This document shows, one piece after another, positions 14,005-22,773 of a DNA stretch of 64,000 nucleotides; positions within the stretch are counted from its first letter, which is position 1, and each line of letters starts with the position of its first letter. The notes beneath the pieces were generated by a model. It saw only the letters and a list, made by a program, of their open reading frames with translations. It was not told where the DNA came from and did no database searches. Source of the DNA: an uncultured Bacilli bacterium (GTDB taxonomy: Bacteria > Bacillota_I > Bacilli_A > RF39 > UBA660); assembly GCA_910584655.1 (NCBI GenBank), contig CAJUBJ010000001.1:62001-126000 (forward strand), in the 5' to 3' direction. The translations under genes were made by a program, and so were the position numbers.

Positions 14005-16569
14005 ATGAAAAAAGTAATACTTGTAGATGGTAATAACTTGATGTTTAGAAGTTACTATGCAACAGCATATACTGGTAATGTAATGAAAAATAGTAAAGGA
14101 TTTCCAACTAATGCTTTATATGGTTTTGTTGGAATGATGAATAAAATAATAGCTGAAGAGAAACCTGAGTATGTAATGGTTGCCTTTGATGTTGGTAAAA
14201 ATTTTAGAAAACAAAAATATGAAACATATAAAGATGGTAGAGCAGCAACACCTGATGAACTAAAGGCACAAATGCCGATTGCTCGTGATATACTTACAGC
14301 AATGGGAATTAGATATTTTGAACTTGAACCATATGAAGCTGATGATATTATTGGAACATTTGCTAAAGCTTGCGAACTTGATCCAGAGTATGATGCAACT
14401 ATAATAAGTTCAGATAAAGATTTACTACAACTTATTAGTGATGTTGTAGATGTTAAGCTGTTAAAACAAAAAGATTATATTAGATATAATCCAAAATCAT
14501 TTAAAGAAGATTGGGGATTTGAACCAATTAGAATGATTGATTATAAAGCTTTAGCAGGAGATTCTTCAGATAACATACCTGGAGTTAAAGGGATTGGAGA
14601 TAAAACGGCAATAAATTTACTTAAAACTTATGATACTATTGAAGATATTTATGAACATATAGATGAAATTAAGGGAAAGATGCAAGAGAAGTTAATTGCA
14701 GATAAAGATAGTGCTTTTATAAGTAAAGAGATTGCTACTATTTATAGAGATGTTCCGATAGATACTACTTTAGAAAATGTAAAATATAATGGTGCAGATT
14801 TGATAGCATTAAATAAAATTTATGAAGATTTAGAATTTTATTCATTTATAAAAAAGAATGTTGAAATGAGCAAGCCAGTAGAAAATGATACAAAATTTAA
14901 GAATGTTAGTAGTGTTAGAGATTTGGATGGCTTGGATGATAAGATAAGTTTATATATTGAATGTGATGCTGAAAATTATCATGATGCTAATATAGTTGGT
15001 ATGGCAGTTTGTGATAGTAAAAATAATTATTTTATTAGTAATACGATGATAGAAGAAGTTTTGCCAGTATTACAAACTAGAGAAATATATACTTTTGATT
15101 ATAAGAAAAATTATTGTTTATTGAAACGTGAAGGTTTAGATTTAGAAGCTAAGTTTGATGCAATGATAGCAGCTTATTTACTTAATATAAATATAAAAGA
15201 TGATATTGCTTATCTTATGAATAATAATGGTTGTGAAATAACTTTTTATTCACAAAGTTTAAAAAATGGCTTTGATAAAAAAGATATTGTTTTGAAAGCT
15301 AGATTTATTTATGATAAAAAGGATGAGTATTTAAGTTCTTTAGAAATAGAAGATATGTTAGAATTGTTTAATACTATAGAAATGCCGTTGGTTACAGTTT
15401 TAGCTAGTATGGAGTTTGATGGTGTTAAAGTAGAAGCATCAATACTTAAAGATATGGAAGCTGAAATGAGTGAAAGAATTTCTATTATAGAAAAAGAGGT
15501 TTACGAATTAGCAGGAGAAGAATTTAATATTAGTAGTCCTAAGCAACTAGGTGTAATATTGTTTGAAAAGTTAGAATTACCATTCGCTAAAAAAACAAAA
15601 ACAGGATATAAGACAGATGTTAGTATTTTAAATAAATTGGTAGATTATCATCCAATTATTAATAAAATTTTAGAATATAGAGGGCTTTCTAAAATAAAGA
15701 GTACTTATTTAGAAGGATTAGCTAATTATATTAGAGAAGATGGTAAGATACATACTATTTATAAGCAAAATTTAACTAGAACAGGAAGATTATCTTCTGT
15801 TGAACCTAATTTGCAAAATATTCCAGCTAGAGATGAAGAAGGTAGAAAAATAAGAAAAGCATTTTTACCAGTAAATGATTTATTTTTAAGTGCTGATTAT
15901 TCACAAATGGAATTAAGAGTTTTGGCACATGTTAGTGGTTCTAAAGAATTACAGCAGGCATTTATTAATGATGAAGATATTCATACTAGAGTTGCTAGTG
16001 ATATATATAATGTTCCAATGGAAGAAGTAACTAAGTTACAGCGTAAAACTGCTAAAGCCGTTATATTTGGGATAGTTTACGGAATTAGTGGATTTGGTTT
16101 AGGAGAAAACTTAGAAATAAGTGCTAAAGAAGCTAGAGAATTTATAAATAAATATTATGAATTATATCCTGGAGTTAAGAATTATATGGATAATATAGTT
16201 ATGGAGGCTTATAGAGATGGATATGTCAGAACTTTGTTTAATAGGAAAAGAGTAATTGAAGAATTACAAAATAAGAATTTTATGGTTAGACAAAGTGGAG
16301 AAAGAATTGCTCTTAATACACCAATTCAAGGAACATCTGCTGATATAATGAAAATAGCTATGGTAAAAATATTTGATGAAATGAAGAATAAGAATTTAAA
16401 AAGTAAAATGTTAATGCAAGTTCATGATGAATTAATTTTTGATGTTATAAATGAAGAAAAAGATATATTAGAAGAAATTGTTAAAAGAAATATGGAAACT
16501 TGTGTTAAATTAGATGTACCATTTAAAGTAAGTAGTGATTATGGTACAGATTGGTATGAGGCAAAATAG
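14005..16569 (+). CDS. polA: DNA polymerase I
   Basis: Repair and Okazaki-fragment polymerase. The N-terminal 5'-3' exonuclease (about 1-290) keeps its acidic residues (VDGNN, AFD, YEADDIIG, SSDKDLLQL, GDSSDNIPG). The middle 3'-5' exonuclease region lacks the catalytic DxE (IECDAE replaces FDTET), as in several Gram-positive Pol I enzymes, so proofreading is probably absent. The polymerase domain has SADYSQMELR, the O-helix RKTAKAVIFGIVYG and QVHDELIF. I chose ATG 14005, with AGTAGGTGA as ribosome site; GTG 13996 lies inside that site. It is followed after 11 nt by a CDF-like gene and then mutM; polA next to mutM is a common Firmicute arrangement. Confidence 0.97.
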   Translation: MKKVILVDGNNLMFRSYYATAYTGNVMKNSKGFPTNALYGFVGMMNKIIAEEKPEYVMVAFDVGKNFRKQKYETYKDGRAATPDELKAQMPIARDILTAMGIRYFELEPYEADDIIGTFAKACELDPEYDATIISSDKDLLQLISDVVDVKLLKQKDYIRYNPKSFKEDWGFEPIRMIDYKALAGDSSDNIPGVKGIGDKTAINLLKTYDTIEDIYEHIDEIKGKMQEKLIADKDSAFISKEIATIYRDVPIDTTLENVKYNGADLIALNKIYEDLEFYSFIKKNVEMSKPVENDTKFKNVSSVRDLDGLDDKISLYIECDAENYHDANIVGMAVCDSKNNYFISNTMIEEVLPVLQTREIYTFDYKKNYCLLKREGLDLEAKFDAMIAAYLLNINIKDDIAYLMNNNGCEITFYSQSLKNGFDKKDIVLKARFIYDKKDEYLSSLEIEDMLELFNTIEMPLVTVLASMEFDGVKVEASILKDMEAEMSERISIIEKEVYELAGEEFNISSPKQLGVILFEKLELPFAKKTKTGYKTDVSILNKLVDYHPIINKILEYRGLSKIKSTYLEGLANYIREDGKIHTIYKQNLTRTGRLSSVEPNLQNIPARDEEGRKIRKAFLPVNDLFLSADYSQMELRVLAHVSGSKELQQAFINDEDIHTRVASDIYNVPMEEVTKLQRKTAKAVIFGIVYGISGFGLGENLEISAKEAREFINKYYELYPGVKNYMDNIVMEAYRDGYVRTLFNRKRVIEELQNKNFMVRQSGERIALNTPIQGTSADIMKIAMVKIFDEMKNKNLKSKMLMQVHDELIFDVINEEKDILEEIVKRNMETCVKLDVPFKVSSDYGTDWYEAK

Positions 16570-16580
16570 GAGGGTTTTAT

Positions 16581-17492
16581 ATGAAAGAAGTAAGAGCTTT
16601 TATAGTAGCTGATTTAGTTGTTTTATTAGTTAAAGTATTAGGTGGTATTTTAACTCATTCTTATACAATGATAGCTAGTGGAGTTTATGATGTTGCTTTA
16701 ATTTTAATATCTTTAGTAACAATTAAATTAGGTGAAAATAAAAAGTATAAAGGTATTATTAGCTCAGTTTTAGGAATTTTAATCATTATTTTGGGATTAG
16801 GTATAATATTCATTAGCTTTGTTAATGGAGTGAATAAAGTATCTTTATTTATTTTATTCTTTATTTTATTGTCTATAATAGTTAGATATATAGTTAGTTG
16901 TTTTTTTACTAATATAAGTTATCAAAAGAAGAAAGGTTTACTTACTTATGGGAAAATAAATAGTACTTATGATTTTATTGGCTATGGTATTATGATTGTT
17001 GTTTTAATTTTAAGTAAGGTAAGTAAATGGATTGATTTATTAAAATATGTTGATAGAATTGGAACTATAATAATTGCTGGATTTGTTATTTATAAGGGAA
17101 TAATAATAGTTGTTAATAGTATAAAGTATTTAGAAGATAAAGAGATTACTATTGATGAAAAAGTAAATGAAGAAATTACTAAACGTGTTGAAGTAAAAAA
17201 ATTAGATAAGTTAGAAATGAAAAACTTTGGTGGAGTAAGACATTTACAATGTAATATTATGCTAAAAGATGGAATAAGTATGATAGATGTAAATACTTTT
17301 ATTGTCACATTACAAGATTATTTACTTAAGATAGCAGATGTTGTAAAAATTAATTTAGTAGATAAAAAAGTTACAGTTAAGAAAAAAGAAAAAGTAAGGA
17401 GTTTGAAACAAGATGCCAGAAATAGCAGAAGTGGAAACAGTAAGACAAACACTAAAAAGAAGAATACTAAACAAAAAAATAAAAAACGTTAA
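16581..17492 (+). CDS. CDF-like membrane protein with lost metal residues
   Basis: Six hydrophobic segments followed by a cytoplasmic domain of about 110 residues and a very Lys-rich tail resemble the cation diffusion facilitator layout. In the helix that normally carries the metal site (SxxHxxxD), this protein has ASGVYDVAL, and the second site reads NSTYDFIGY, so only one acidic residue per site remains; zinc or manganese export is therefore doubtful. The ribosome site GGAGGG lies 11 nt after polA. The last 80 nt overlap the start of mutM in another frame, and the Lys/Asn/Thr tail (about residues 278-303) is coded by DNA that also codes the MutM N-terminus. Confidence 0.7.
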   Translation: MKEVRAFIVADLVVLLVKVLGGILTHSYTMIASGVYDVALILISLVTIKLGENKKYKGIISSVLGILIIILGLGIIFISFVNGVNKVSLFILFFILLSIIVRYIVSCFFTNISYQKKKGLLTYGKINSTYDFIGYGIMIVVLILSKVSKWIDLLKYVDRIGTIIIAGFVIYKGIIIVVNSIKYLEDKEITIDEKVNEEITKRVEVKKLDKLEMKNFGGVRHLQCNIMLKDGISMIDVNTFIVTLQDYLLKIADVVKINLVDKKVTVKKKEKVRSLKQDARNSRSGNSKTNTKKKNTKQKNKKR

Positions 17493-18231
17493 TGTTTTAT
17501 ATGATAGAATTGTTGAGTCTGATTTAGATGAATTTAAGAAAAGTCTTATAGGACATGAATTTAGTGATATTTTAAGAAAAGGTAAATGGTTAATTTTTGG
17601 GATAGGCGATTATTATTTATGTAGTCATTTAAGGATGGAAGGTAAGTATTTTATTAAGACAAGTAAAGATCCAATAGAAAAACATGAACATATAATATTT
17701 ACTTTTGAAGATGGAACTGATTTAAGATATCATGATACAAGAAAGTTTGGACGTATGAATCTTGTTTTAAAAGATAAATTAGATACTGTTGAAGGTGTTA
17801 GGAAACAAGGTATTGAACCAATAGATTCTAAGTTATCTAAAGAATATTTATATGATAATTTTAAAAAGAGTAAATTACCAATGAAGACTTTATTACTTGA
17901 TCAAACTATTATATCTGGTTTAGGTAATATATATGCAGATGAAGTATTGTTTGCTTCTGGAATTAATCCTATAAAATTGGGTGTAGATATAACAATTGAT
18001 GAGTGTGAAAATATTGTTAGGTCATCTAACGAAATAATTACAGAAGCTATTAAATGTGGTGGGACAACAATTAGAAGTTATACTTCTAGTTTAGGTGTAA
18101 CTGGTAGATTTCAACAAAATTTAAAAGTTCATAAACGAGAAGGTGAAGAATGTAAAGTTTGTGGAACTATTATAAAAAGAATAGTAGTAGGTGGAAGAAG
18201 TACTTATTATTGTGAAGAATGTCAAAAATAA
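17413..18231 (+). CDS. mutM: Formamidopyrimidine-DNA glycosylase
   Basis: Base-excision repair enzyme removing 8-oxoguanine and FaPy lesions. The start is fixed by the conserved N-terminus PEIAEVETVR, where Pro2 is the nucleophile and Glu3 the general acid. The H2TH region (TIISGLGNIYADEVLF) and the C-terminal zinc finger with CKVC and CEEC are intact. Length 272 is normal. AAGGAG lies 12 nt before the ATG. The gene begins inside the preceding CDF-like gene in a different frame, so the two are translationally entangled and surely co-transcribed with polA. Confidence 0.97.
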   Translation: MPEIAEVETVRQTLKRRILNKKIKNVNVLYDRIVESDLDEFKKSLIGHEFSDILRKGKWLIFGIGDYYLCSHLRMEGKYFIKTSKDPIEKHEHIIFTFEDGTDLRYHDTRKFGRMNLVLKDKLDTVEGVRKQGIEPIDSKLSKEYLYDNFKKSKLPMKTLLLDQTIISGLGNIYADEVLFASGINPIKLGVDITIDECENIVRSSNEIITEAIKCGGTTIRSYTSSLGVTGRFQQNLKVHKREGEECKVCGTIIKRIVVGGRSTYYCEECQK

Positions 18232-18265
18232 AAACTTTTACAAATAAACTTGTAGAAGTTTTTTT
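18232..18265 (+). terminator. Terminator of the polA-mutM operon
   Basis: Twelve-bp stem (18232-18243 with 18250-18261) with one A-G mismatch, then a T run to 18265. Confidence 0.8.
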
Positions 18266-18325
18266 ACAAAATGTGACATTATTTTATTTCTTTATATTTT
18301 AAAATTATATTAGGAGAATTAAGAT

Positions 18326-18748
18326 ATGAAGAGAATAATTATAGTAGTAATGGTTTTAATAGGTTTATTATTGGTGGGAAATATTTCTTATAGTAGAATG
18401 AATAATAATATGGATGAAAATTTATTAAATACTTATAGTAAAGAGGAATTATATCAAATAATAGTTGATAAGAGGATAAATTATAGAGATAAGGATTTAG
18501 TTTATATATTAACACATTGGTATAATTATTTTGATAAAGAAGAGATGTTTTTAACACAAGATGGTGAATATGTTGATTTTGTTACTTATGAAATTTATAG
18601 AATTCACTTAGAAAATGATTATAAAAATGATAATAAAAAGGTTTTAAAACAAATGTTAAAATTTAATAATTTTCCTAAACAAGAGAATAGCGAAAAATAT
18701 GATAAGTATATAAATGAATATAAGAAAACTACTGGAAAAGATATATAG
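18326..18748 (+). CDS. Small unknown secreted or anchored protein
   Basis: A 140-residue protein with an N-terminal hydrophobic segment (about 3-19) and no lipobox, followed by a helical, Lys/Asn/Tyr-rich part of about 115 residues. I do not recognise a family. TTAGGAGAA provides a clear ribosome site before the ATG. It lies between the mutM terminator and a separate promoter for the next gene, so it is probably a single-gene unit. Confidence 0.65.
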   Translation: MKRIIIVVMVLIGLLLVGNISYSRMNNNMDENLLNTYSKEELYQIIVDKRINYRDKDLVYILTHWYNYFDKEEMFLTQDGEYVDFVTYEIYRIHLENDYKNDNKKVLKQMLKFNNFPKQENSEKYDKYINEYKKTTGKDI

Positions 18749-18753
18749 AAAAT

Positions 18754-18782
18754 TTGAAAAAAGTGTGATAAAGTGCTAAAAT
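18754..18782 (+). promoter_or_regulatory. Promoter for the 18810 gene
   Basis: TTGAAA (18754-18759), 17-nt spacer and TAAAAT (18777-18782) with a TG extension (TGC before the hexamer). Only 28 nt to the next ATG. Confidence 0.65.
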
Positions 18783-18809
18783 AGTTAGCAATTAAAGGGG
18801 GATTTTTAT

Positions 18810-19181
18810 ATGAGAAATGCTATTATTGTTAATACTGTACCATATCAAGTTGAGAGAAATGGTTCTACAGAAGTGGTAACACAACGTTTTATGGTAAAGA
18901 GTGAACTTGAAGACTGGATTTGCCGAACTTTAGCTGGTGGAAATGTTGTTTTTGCTAGTAGAATTAAATTGGTTCATAGAAATCATATTCATTTGCTGAG
19001 CGATTATATGATGTCAATATTAGGAGGTAGTAATCCTTCAAGTGATTTGATGAGAGAAACTTTAAAACAAGCTATTAAAGATTTGGAAGTAGACGTTAAA
19101 GAATTAAGAACTATAACACCTGCTCAAATTATTGAATCTAAGAATTCTTTTCCACATAATGTTGGGAGATTAAGAGTTTAA
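18810..19181 (+). CDS. Small unknown cytoplasmic protein
   Basis: A 123-residue protein without signal or membrane segment. The sequence alternates strands and helices and ends in NVGRLRV. I do not recognise the family. AAAGGGGGA gives a strong ribosome site 9 nt before the ATG, and its own TTGAAA/TAAAAT promoter lies directly upstream, so expression may be appreciable. The codon pattern is like that of its neighbours, with no sign of transfer. Confidence 0.65.
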   Translation: MRNAIIVNTVPYQVERNGSTEVVTQRFMVKSELEDWICRTLAGGNVVFASRIKLVHRNHIHLLSDYMMSILGGSNPSSDLMRETLKQAIKDLEVDVKELRTITPAQIIESKNSFPHNVGRLRV

Positions 19182-19226
19182 ATTTTGAATTATATTTTTT
19201 AGAAATTAAGTAATGGGGGAGTAGTA

Positions 19227-20330
19227 ATGGTTGTTAAATTTGCAAAACGCAAACTATGCATTGCAATTGCAATGTCGACTATTTCTTTAAGTTTGACTGG
19301 ATGTAAGAGTTCCAATAATTATGAAAGTATATTAGCAGAAAATCAATTTGAATATGAAATAGATGATAATAATTTTTTGGTATTAATAGATAGTAATATA
19401 TGTGATGAAGATGTTACAAGTTTATCTGATGAAATAGTTGCTTTAGGATTATATAGGTGTAATTATTTAACTAATTTAGATGATTTACCATCAACTTGTC
19501 CTAATATAAGAAATTTATGTATAGATAAATGTGCATCTTTTGAAGATTTTTCTTTTGTTTATAATATGCCGAATTTAAAACGTTTGGATGTTATAGAATC
19601 GGCTTTTGTTACAAGAGAATTGGTTGACTATTTAGATACAGCTAATATAAGTCATAACATAACAGATAAAGATATTTATTTTTCTGAAATGATTGATGAA
19701 ATATTAAGTAAAATTATAACTGATGAAATGAATGATACTGAAAAAATAAATGCAATTGCTTGTTATCTAATGGATGAATATTCTTATGTTTATAATACTG
19801 CTAGTAAATCTAATCTATTTCCTTTATCAAGTTTTTTAGAAACTAAAAAGGGTGTGTGTGCAAGTTATGCTTATTTAGCTAATGCATTAATTAGGAAAGC
19901 ACATATTAATTCTTATGAAATAACTTCAATTGATCATGGATGGAATATATTAGAATTAGATGGTAAATATTATTATTTAGACACTACAAATTTAAAAGTA
20001 ATACCATTTTTATCTGAGGTATTAATTGAAAAGTTTGGTATAGGTTTTTATTATTTATCTGATCCAGAATTTACTTTTTGGTCTGCGATGAAAAGTTATG
20101 ATGATATAGAAAATGTTATAATTCCAAACTCATTAATTGTTGATATAATAAATTCAGAAGACGAAAAAAGTATTATTGAAAAATATAAAAATACAGTTCC
20201 TGTAGTTATGATACAGGCATTAATTATTTTATATGCTTTTATGGCTATGATTTCTAATGCATTAAATTTTGTAAGTAAAAAAGGTAGAGATATAAGAGAA
20301 AAAGAAGAGAATGTAAATTTAACAAAATAA
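19227..20330 (+). CDS. Lipoprotein with transglutaminase-like domain
   Basis: Signal sequence with lipobox LTGC (Cys26) marks a lipoprotein. Residues about 55-125 look like two or three leucine-rich repeats. A transglutaminase-like core follows: Cys211 in KKGVCASYAY, His237 in DHGWN and Asp252 in YYLDTTN, which is the usual Cys-His-Asp order with the typical spacing. A second hydrophobic segment near the C-terminus (about 328-348) and a charged tail suggest the protein is also anchored at that end. Family members are often secreted proteases or cross-linking enzymes, and many are uncharacterised; the target here is unknown. ATG 19227 is preceded by GGGGGAG. Confidence 0.78.
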   Translation: MVVKFAKRKLCIAIAMSTISLSLTGCKSSNNYESILAENQFEYEIDDNNFLVLIDSNICDEDVTSLSDEIVALGLYRCNYLTNLDDLPSTCPNIRNLCIDKCASFEDFSFVYNMPNLKRLDVIESAFVTRELVDYLDTANISHNITDKDIYFSEMIDEILSKIITDEMNDTEKINAIACYLMDEYSYVYNTASKSNLFPLSSFLETKKGVCASYAYLANALIRKAHINSYEITSIDHGWNILELDGKYYYLDTTNLKVIPFLSEVLIEKFGIGFYYLSDPEFTFWSAMKSYDDIENVIIPNSLIVDIINSEDEKSIIEKYKNTVPVVMIQALIILYAFMAMISNALNFVSKKGRDIREKEENVNLTK

Positions 20331-20362
20331 TTTTATATAATACATTTTAATAAGTTGAAATA

Positions 20363-20371
20363 TGTTATAAT
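20363..20371 (+). promoter_or_regulatory. Extended -10 promoter for the tautomerase gene
   Basis: TGTTATAAT with TATAAT at 20366-20371, about 21 nt before the ATG. No -35 found. Confidence 0.55.
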
Positions 20372-20391
20372 TTTATTAGGAGAGTGTTATT

Positions 20392-20733
20392 ATGCCTTAT
20401 ATTCATACAAGAACGAATACAAAAATAAGTAAAGAGCAGGAAGTAAAAATTAAGTCTAGATTAGGTACAGCAATAAGTTTACTTAATAAAAGTGAAGATT
20501 GGTTAATGGTTGATTTCAGTGATAGTTGTCATATGTATTTTTCAGGAAGTGAAAAAGAGAATGTTGCTTATATAGATATTAAAATTTATGGTAAGGGTAA
20601 TAGAGAATCTTATAATAATATGACAAAAGAGGTTACTAATATAATTTCTGAAGAATTAGATATATTACCAAATTGTATTTATATTAGTTATAGTGAATAC
20701 GAAAATTGGGGATGGAATGGAAGTAATTTTTAG
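20392..20733 (+). CDS. MIF-family tautomerase
   Basis: Homologue of macrophage migration inhibitory factor and D-dopachrome tautomerase. Pro2, the catalytic base, follows the start Met; the C-terminus ENWGWNGSNF matches the conserved end of vertebrate MIF (NVGWNNSTF), and LLNKSEDWLMV corresponds to the conserved Lys33 region. Length 113 equals that of MIF. No signal peptide is present, although MIF proteins can leave cells without one. The family tautomerises phenylpyruvate in vitro; the bacterial role is unclear. It is a single-gene unit with its own promoter and a terminator shared with tmcAL. Confidence 0.88.
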   Translation: MPYIHTRTNTKISKEQEVKIKSRLGTAISLLNKSEDWLMVDFSDSCHMYFSGSEKENVAYIDIKIYGKGNRESYNNMTKEVTNIISEELDILPNCIYISYSEYENWGWNGSNF

Positions 20734-20764
20734 TCTTTCTATTATAGTTAAATTGATTATAGAT

Positions 20765-20800
20765 GAAAAAAGAAGTATTGAATACTTCTTAATTTTTTTT
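20765..20800. terminator. Bidirectional terminator between tautomerase and tmcAL
   Basis: Eight-bp stem (20770-20777 with 20783-20790), 5-nt loop, a T run on the plus strand (20793-20800) and an A run on the other side (20765-20769) that serves the leftward gene. The right arm overlaps the tmcAL stop. Confidence 0.8.
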
Positions 20801-21907
20801 AATAGGAATATTTTTTATATCAAAATTGTTTAATGATTTATGTGTTGCTTGTTCATAAAGATAAGCTGATTTTATTTCATATTTGTAAATTAGGGATTCT
20901 TTATTAGGAGTTGTTGGTAAGATAATATTTTTTCTTATATTTTTTAGATATTGTTGACCATTATTGTTGAATCCTAATATTTTAATATAGTCTAATTTTA
21001 CATTTTTATTATCTTCTTTAGTTAAACCTATAAGAATGTGAAGTAACATACGATTAAGTTTGTTATATGTATATCTTTTGGTTTTTATGTTACTAATAAG
21101 TTCATCAAAAGAATTAGAAAAATTTATGAATTTTAATAAACGATATTCAATTCCTTCATCAACATCTAGATATATGCTTAAGTCTTTGTCTGTTAGTATT
21201 TTAAATTTTAGTAAGTTAAATAAAGAATCGTTTGTTATGTTATGTAAATGAGGAATTGTATATTCTGGTAAGAATTTATTGATTTGTTCTCCATTTTGAA
21301 GTTTTTGTCTTATGTTGGAAGCGCTTATTATTTTATCATTTGATAGGATGTCATGATAATCATTAGTTCTTTGTATGGTTTCAGGTATTATATTAGGATT
21401 AATTTTTTTAATTGCTTTAATATAAGAAATTCCTAGGAGGTCATTTGGATTTGATATATCTTCATTAATATTTAAGGCTTTTTTCATGGCTGTTGGATAA
21501 TTATTTCCTTCACTTAAATATTTTTTAACATTACTATCATATAAGGAATCATTAAGTTGGATATCTACAACTTTATTAAGTAAAGTTATATTGTTTGATT
21601 CACTTCCAAATATTATATGGTCAACTTTTAATTCATTTAGTATTTTTACACTATAGAAGCCAAAAATGTCACTTGATTGTGTCCCATAAATAAAAGGGAG
21701 TTCAAGAACAATATCAATATCGTTATCAAGAGCAATTTTTGTTTTGTCTTCTTTACTTAAAACTGATATTAAACCACGTTCTGTAAAGTAACCATTTAGG
21801 ACTAATATAATTAAAGAATTAGGATATTTTTCTTTTATTTTTTCAATATGATAAATATGACCGTTATGAAAAGGATTATATTCTGCTATTATACCAATAA
21901 TGTTCAT
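20789..21907 (-). CDS. tmcAL: tRNA(Met) cytidine acetate ligase
   Basis: Makes N4-acetylcytidine in elongator tRNA-Met from acetate and ATP in Firmicutes. The N-terminal nucleotidyltransferase-like core is clear: IIAEYNPFHNGH with the HxGH signature, LVLNGYFTERG, LSKEDKTKIAL, ELPFIYGTQSSDIF and the IISASNIR motif. Length 372 is slightly short. AGAAGGTG precedes the ATG on the minus strand. It lies divergent to yceD-rpmF, an arrangement also known from other Firmicutes where this gene neighbours yceD and rpmF. Confidence 0.93.
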   Translation of the reverse strand: MNIIGIIAEYNPFHNGHIYHIEKIKEKYPNSLIILVLNGYFTERGLISVLSKEDKTKIALDNDIDIVLELPFIYGTQSSDIFGFYSVKILNELKVDHIIFGSESNNITLLNKVVDIQLNDSLYDSNVKKYLSEGNNYPTAMKKALNINEDISNPNDLLGISYIKAIKKINPNIIPETIQRTNDYHDILSNDKIISASNIRQKLQNGEQINKFLPEYTIPHLHNITNDSLFNLLKFKILTDKDLSIYLDVDEGIEYRLLKFINFSNSFDELISNIKTKRYTYNKLNRMLLHILIGLTKEDNKNVKLDYIKILGFNNNGQQYLKNIRKNIILPTTPNKESLIYKYEIKSAYLYEQATHKSLNNFDIKNIPIKKN

Positions 21908-21947
21908 TAAAGCACCTTCTTTATATAATTAATTTTATTATAAGAAG

Positions 21948-21976
21948 TTGTAATATTCAAGAAAAGTTGGTATAAT
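21948..21976 (+). promoter_or_regulatory. Promoter for yceD-rpmF
   Basis: TTGTAA (21948-21953), 17-nt spacer, TATAAT (21971-21976) preceded by TGG, so both a -35 and an extended -10. The yceD ATG lies 23 nt downstream. Confidence 0.75.
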
Positions 21977-21999
21977 TATGTGGCTAGTAGGTGATATAT

Positions 22000-22479
22000 A
22001 TGTTTATAGATTTAGCTAAAGTTGATGAAAAAGGTATTATTATTGATGATACTATATCGTTTGGTGATGAATTTATAAATAATACACCTATTCAAAAATT
22101 AGATAATGTTAAAGTAAAAGGTAAGGCTTATTATAGTATTACTAATGAAATAGTGTTTGATTGTAAGGTAGAAGGGACTATGGTTTTACTTGATAGTATG
22201 GACTTAGAACCTATTGATTATCCTTTTAATATCGAAATATCTGAAGTTTTGAGTGAAAATGATGATGAAAAAGACCAAAATAAGTTAAAAACACTTGATA
22301 TTATTGATATTTTATGGCAAAATATTGTACTAGAGGTCCCAATTAGTGTTCGTAAGAATCCTGATAAGAAATATGAAATGTCAGGAGAAGGTTGGGAACT
22401 AGTAGATGAAGAAAGAAAAAAGTTAGATCCAAGATTAGCTCCTTTGTTAGAGCTACTTGAAAAAGAAGGGAAGGAGTGA
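22000..22479 (+). CDS. yceD: YceD family (DUF177) protein
   Basis: YceD proteins are nearly always encoded just before rpmF and are linked to 23S rRNA accumulation. The sequence shows the family pattern: an N-terminal VKGKAYYSITNEIVFDCKVEGTM strand region cut here into its key parts (GKAYYSI, DCKVEGTM), the acidic middle and the C-terminal DPRLAPLLELL. ATG 22000 is chosen because AGTAGGTGAT lies directly upstream and includes the in-frame GTG 21991. The stop is a TGA, 4 nt before the rpmF start. Confidence 0.9.
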   Translation: MFIDLAKVDEKGIIIDDTISFGDEFINNTPIQKLDNVKVKGKAYYSITNEIVFDCKVEGTMVLLDSMDLEPIDYPFNIEISEVLSENDDEKDQNKLKTLDIIDILWQNIVLEVPISVRKNPDKKYEMSGEGWELVDEERKKLDPRLAPLLELLEKEGKE

Positions 22480-22483
22480 AATC

Positions 22484-22678
22484 ATGGCAGTTCCTTTTAG
22501 AAGAACAAGTAAAACTAAAAAAAGAATGCGTCGTACTCACTTAAAAAAAGAAGTTGGAACTTTAACTAAATGTCCAAAATGTGGTGCAACTATCCAACCT
22601 CATCGTGCATGTATGAAGTGTGGTTATTACAAAGGAAAAGAAGTAATAACTGTTGCAACAGACGCTACTGAAGAATAG
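22484..22678 (+). CDS. rpmF: 50S ribosomal protein L32
   Basis: Sixty-four-residue ribosomal protein starting MAVPFRRTSKTKKRMRR as in other L32 proteins. It is the zinc-binding form, with the pairs CPKC and CMKC. AAGGAG lies 8 nt before the ATG. It follows yceD by 4 nt and ends in a strong terminator. Zinc-containing L32 is the version expected under zinc-replete conditions; no second copy is seen in this window. Confidence 0.97.
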   Translation: MAVPFRRTSKTKKRMRRTHLKKEVGTLTKCPKCGATIQPHRACMKCGYYKGKEVITVATDATEE

Positions 22679-22685
22679 TTTTGAC

Positions 22686-22709
22686 AACTACTTTTAGTAG
22701 TTTTTTTTT
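22686..22709 (+). terminator. Terminator after rpmF
   Basis: Seven-bp stem (22686-22692 with 22696-22702), 3-nt loop and a T run to 22709. Confidence 0.8.
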
Positions 22710-22720
22710 GCTTTAATATA

Positions 22721-22749
22721 TTGATTTTTTATTTATAACTTACTATACT
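22721..22749 (+). promoter_or_regulatory. Promoter for the Cys-rich lipoprotein
   Basis: TTGATT (22721-22726), 17-nt spacer and TATACT (22744-22749), 25 nt before the ATG at 22774. Confidence 0.65.
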
Positions 22750-22773
22750 GATATAAGGATAGAGGGTGTTTTA

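Noticed and set aside
17090..17308. 72-residue frame antisense to the CDF-like gene
   Set aside because: No ribosome site and complete overlap with a supported gene.
22681..22686. TTGACA just after rpmF
   Set aside because: The -10 position falls in the T run of the rpmF terminator, so it is part of the hairpin region and not a promoter.
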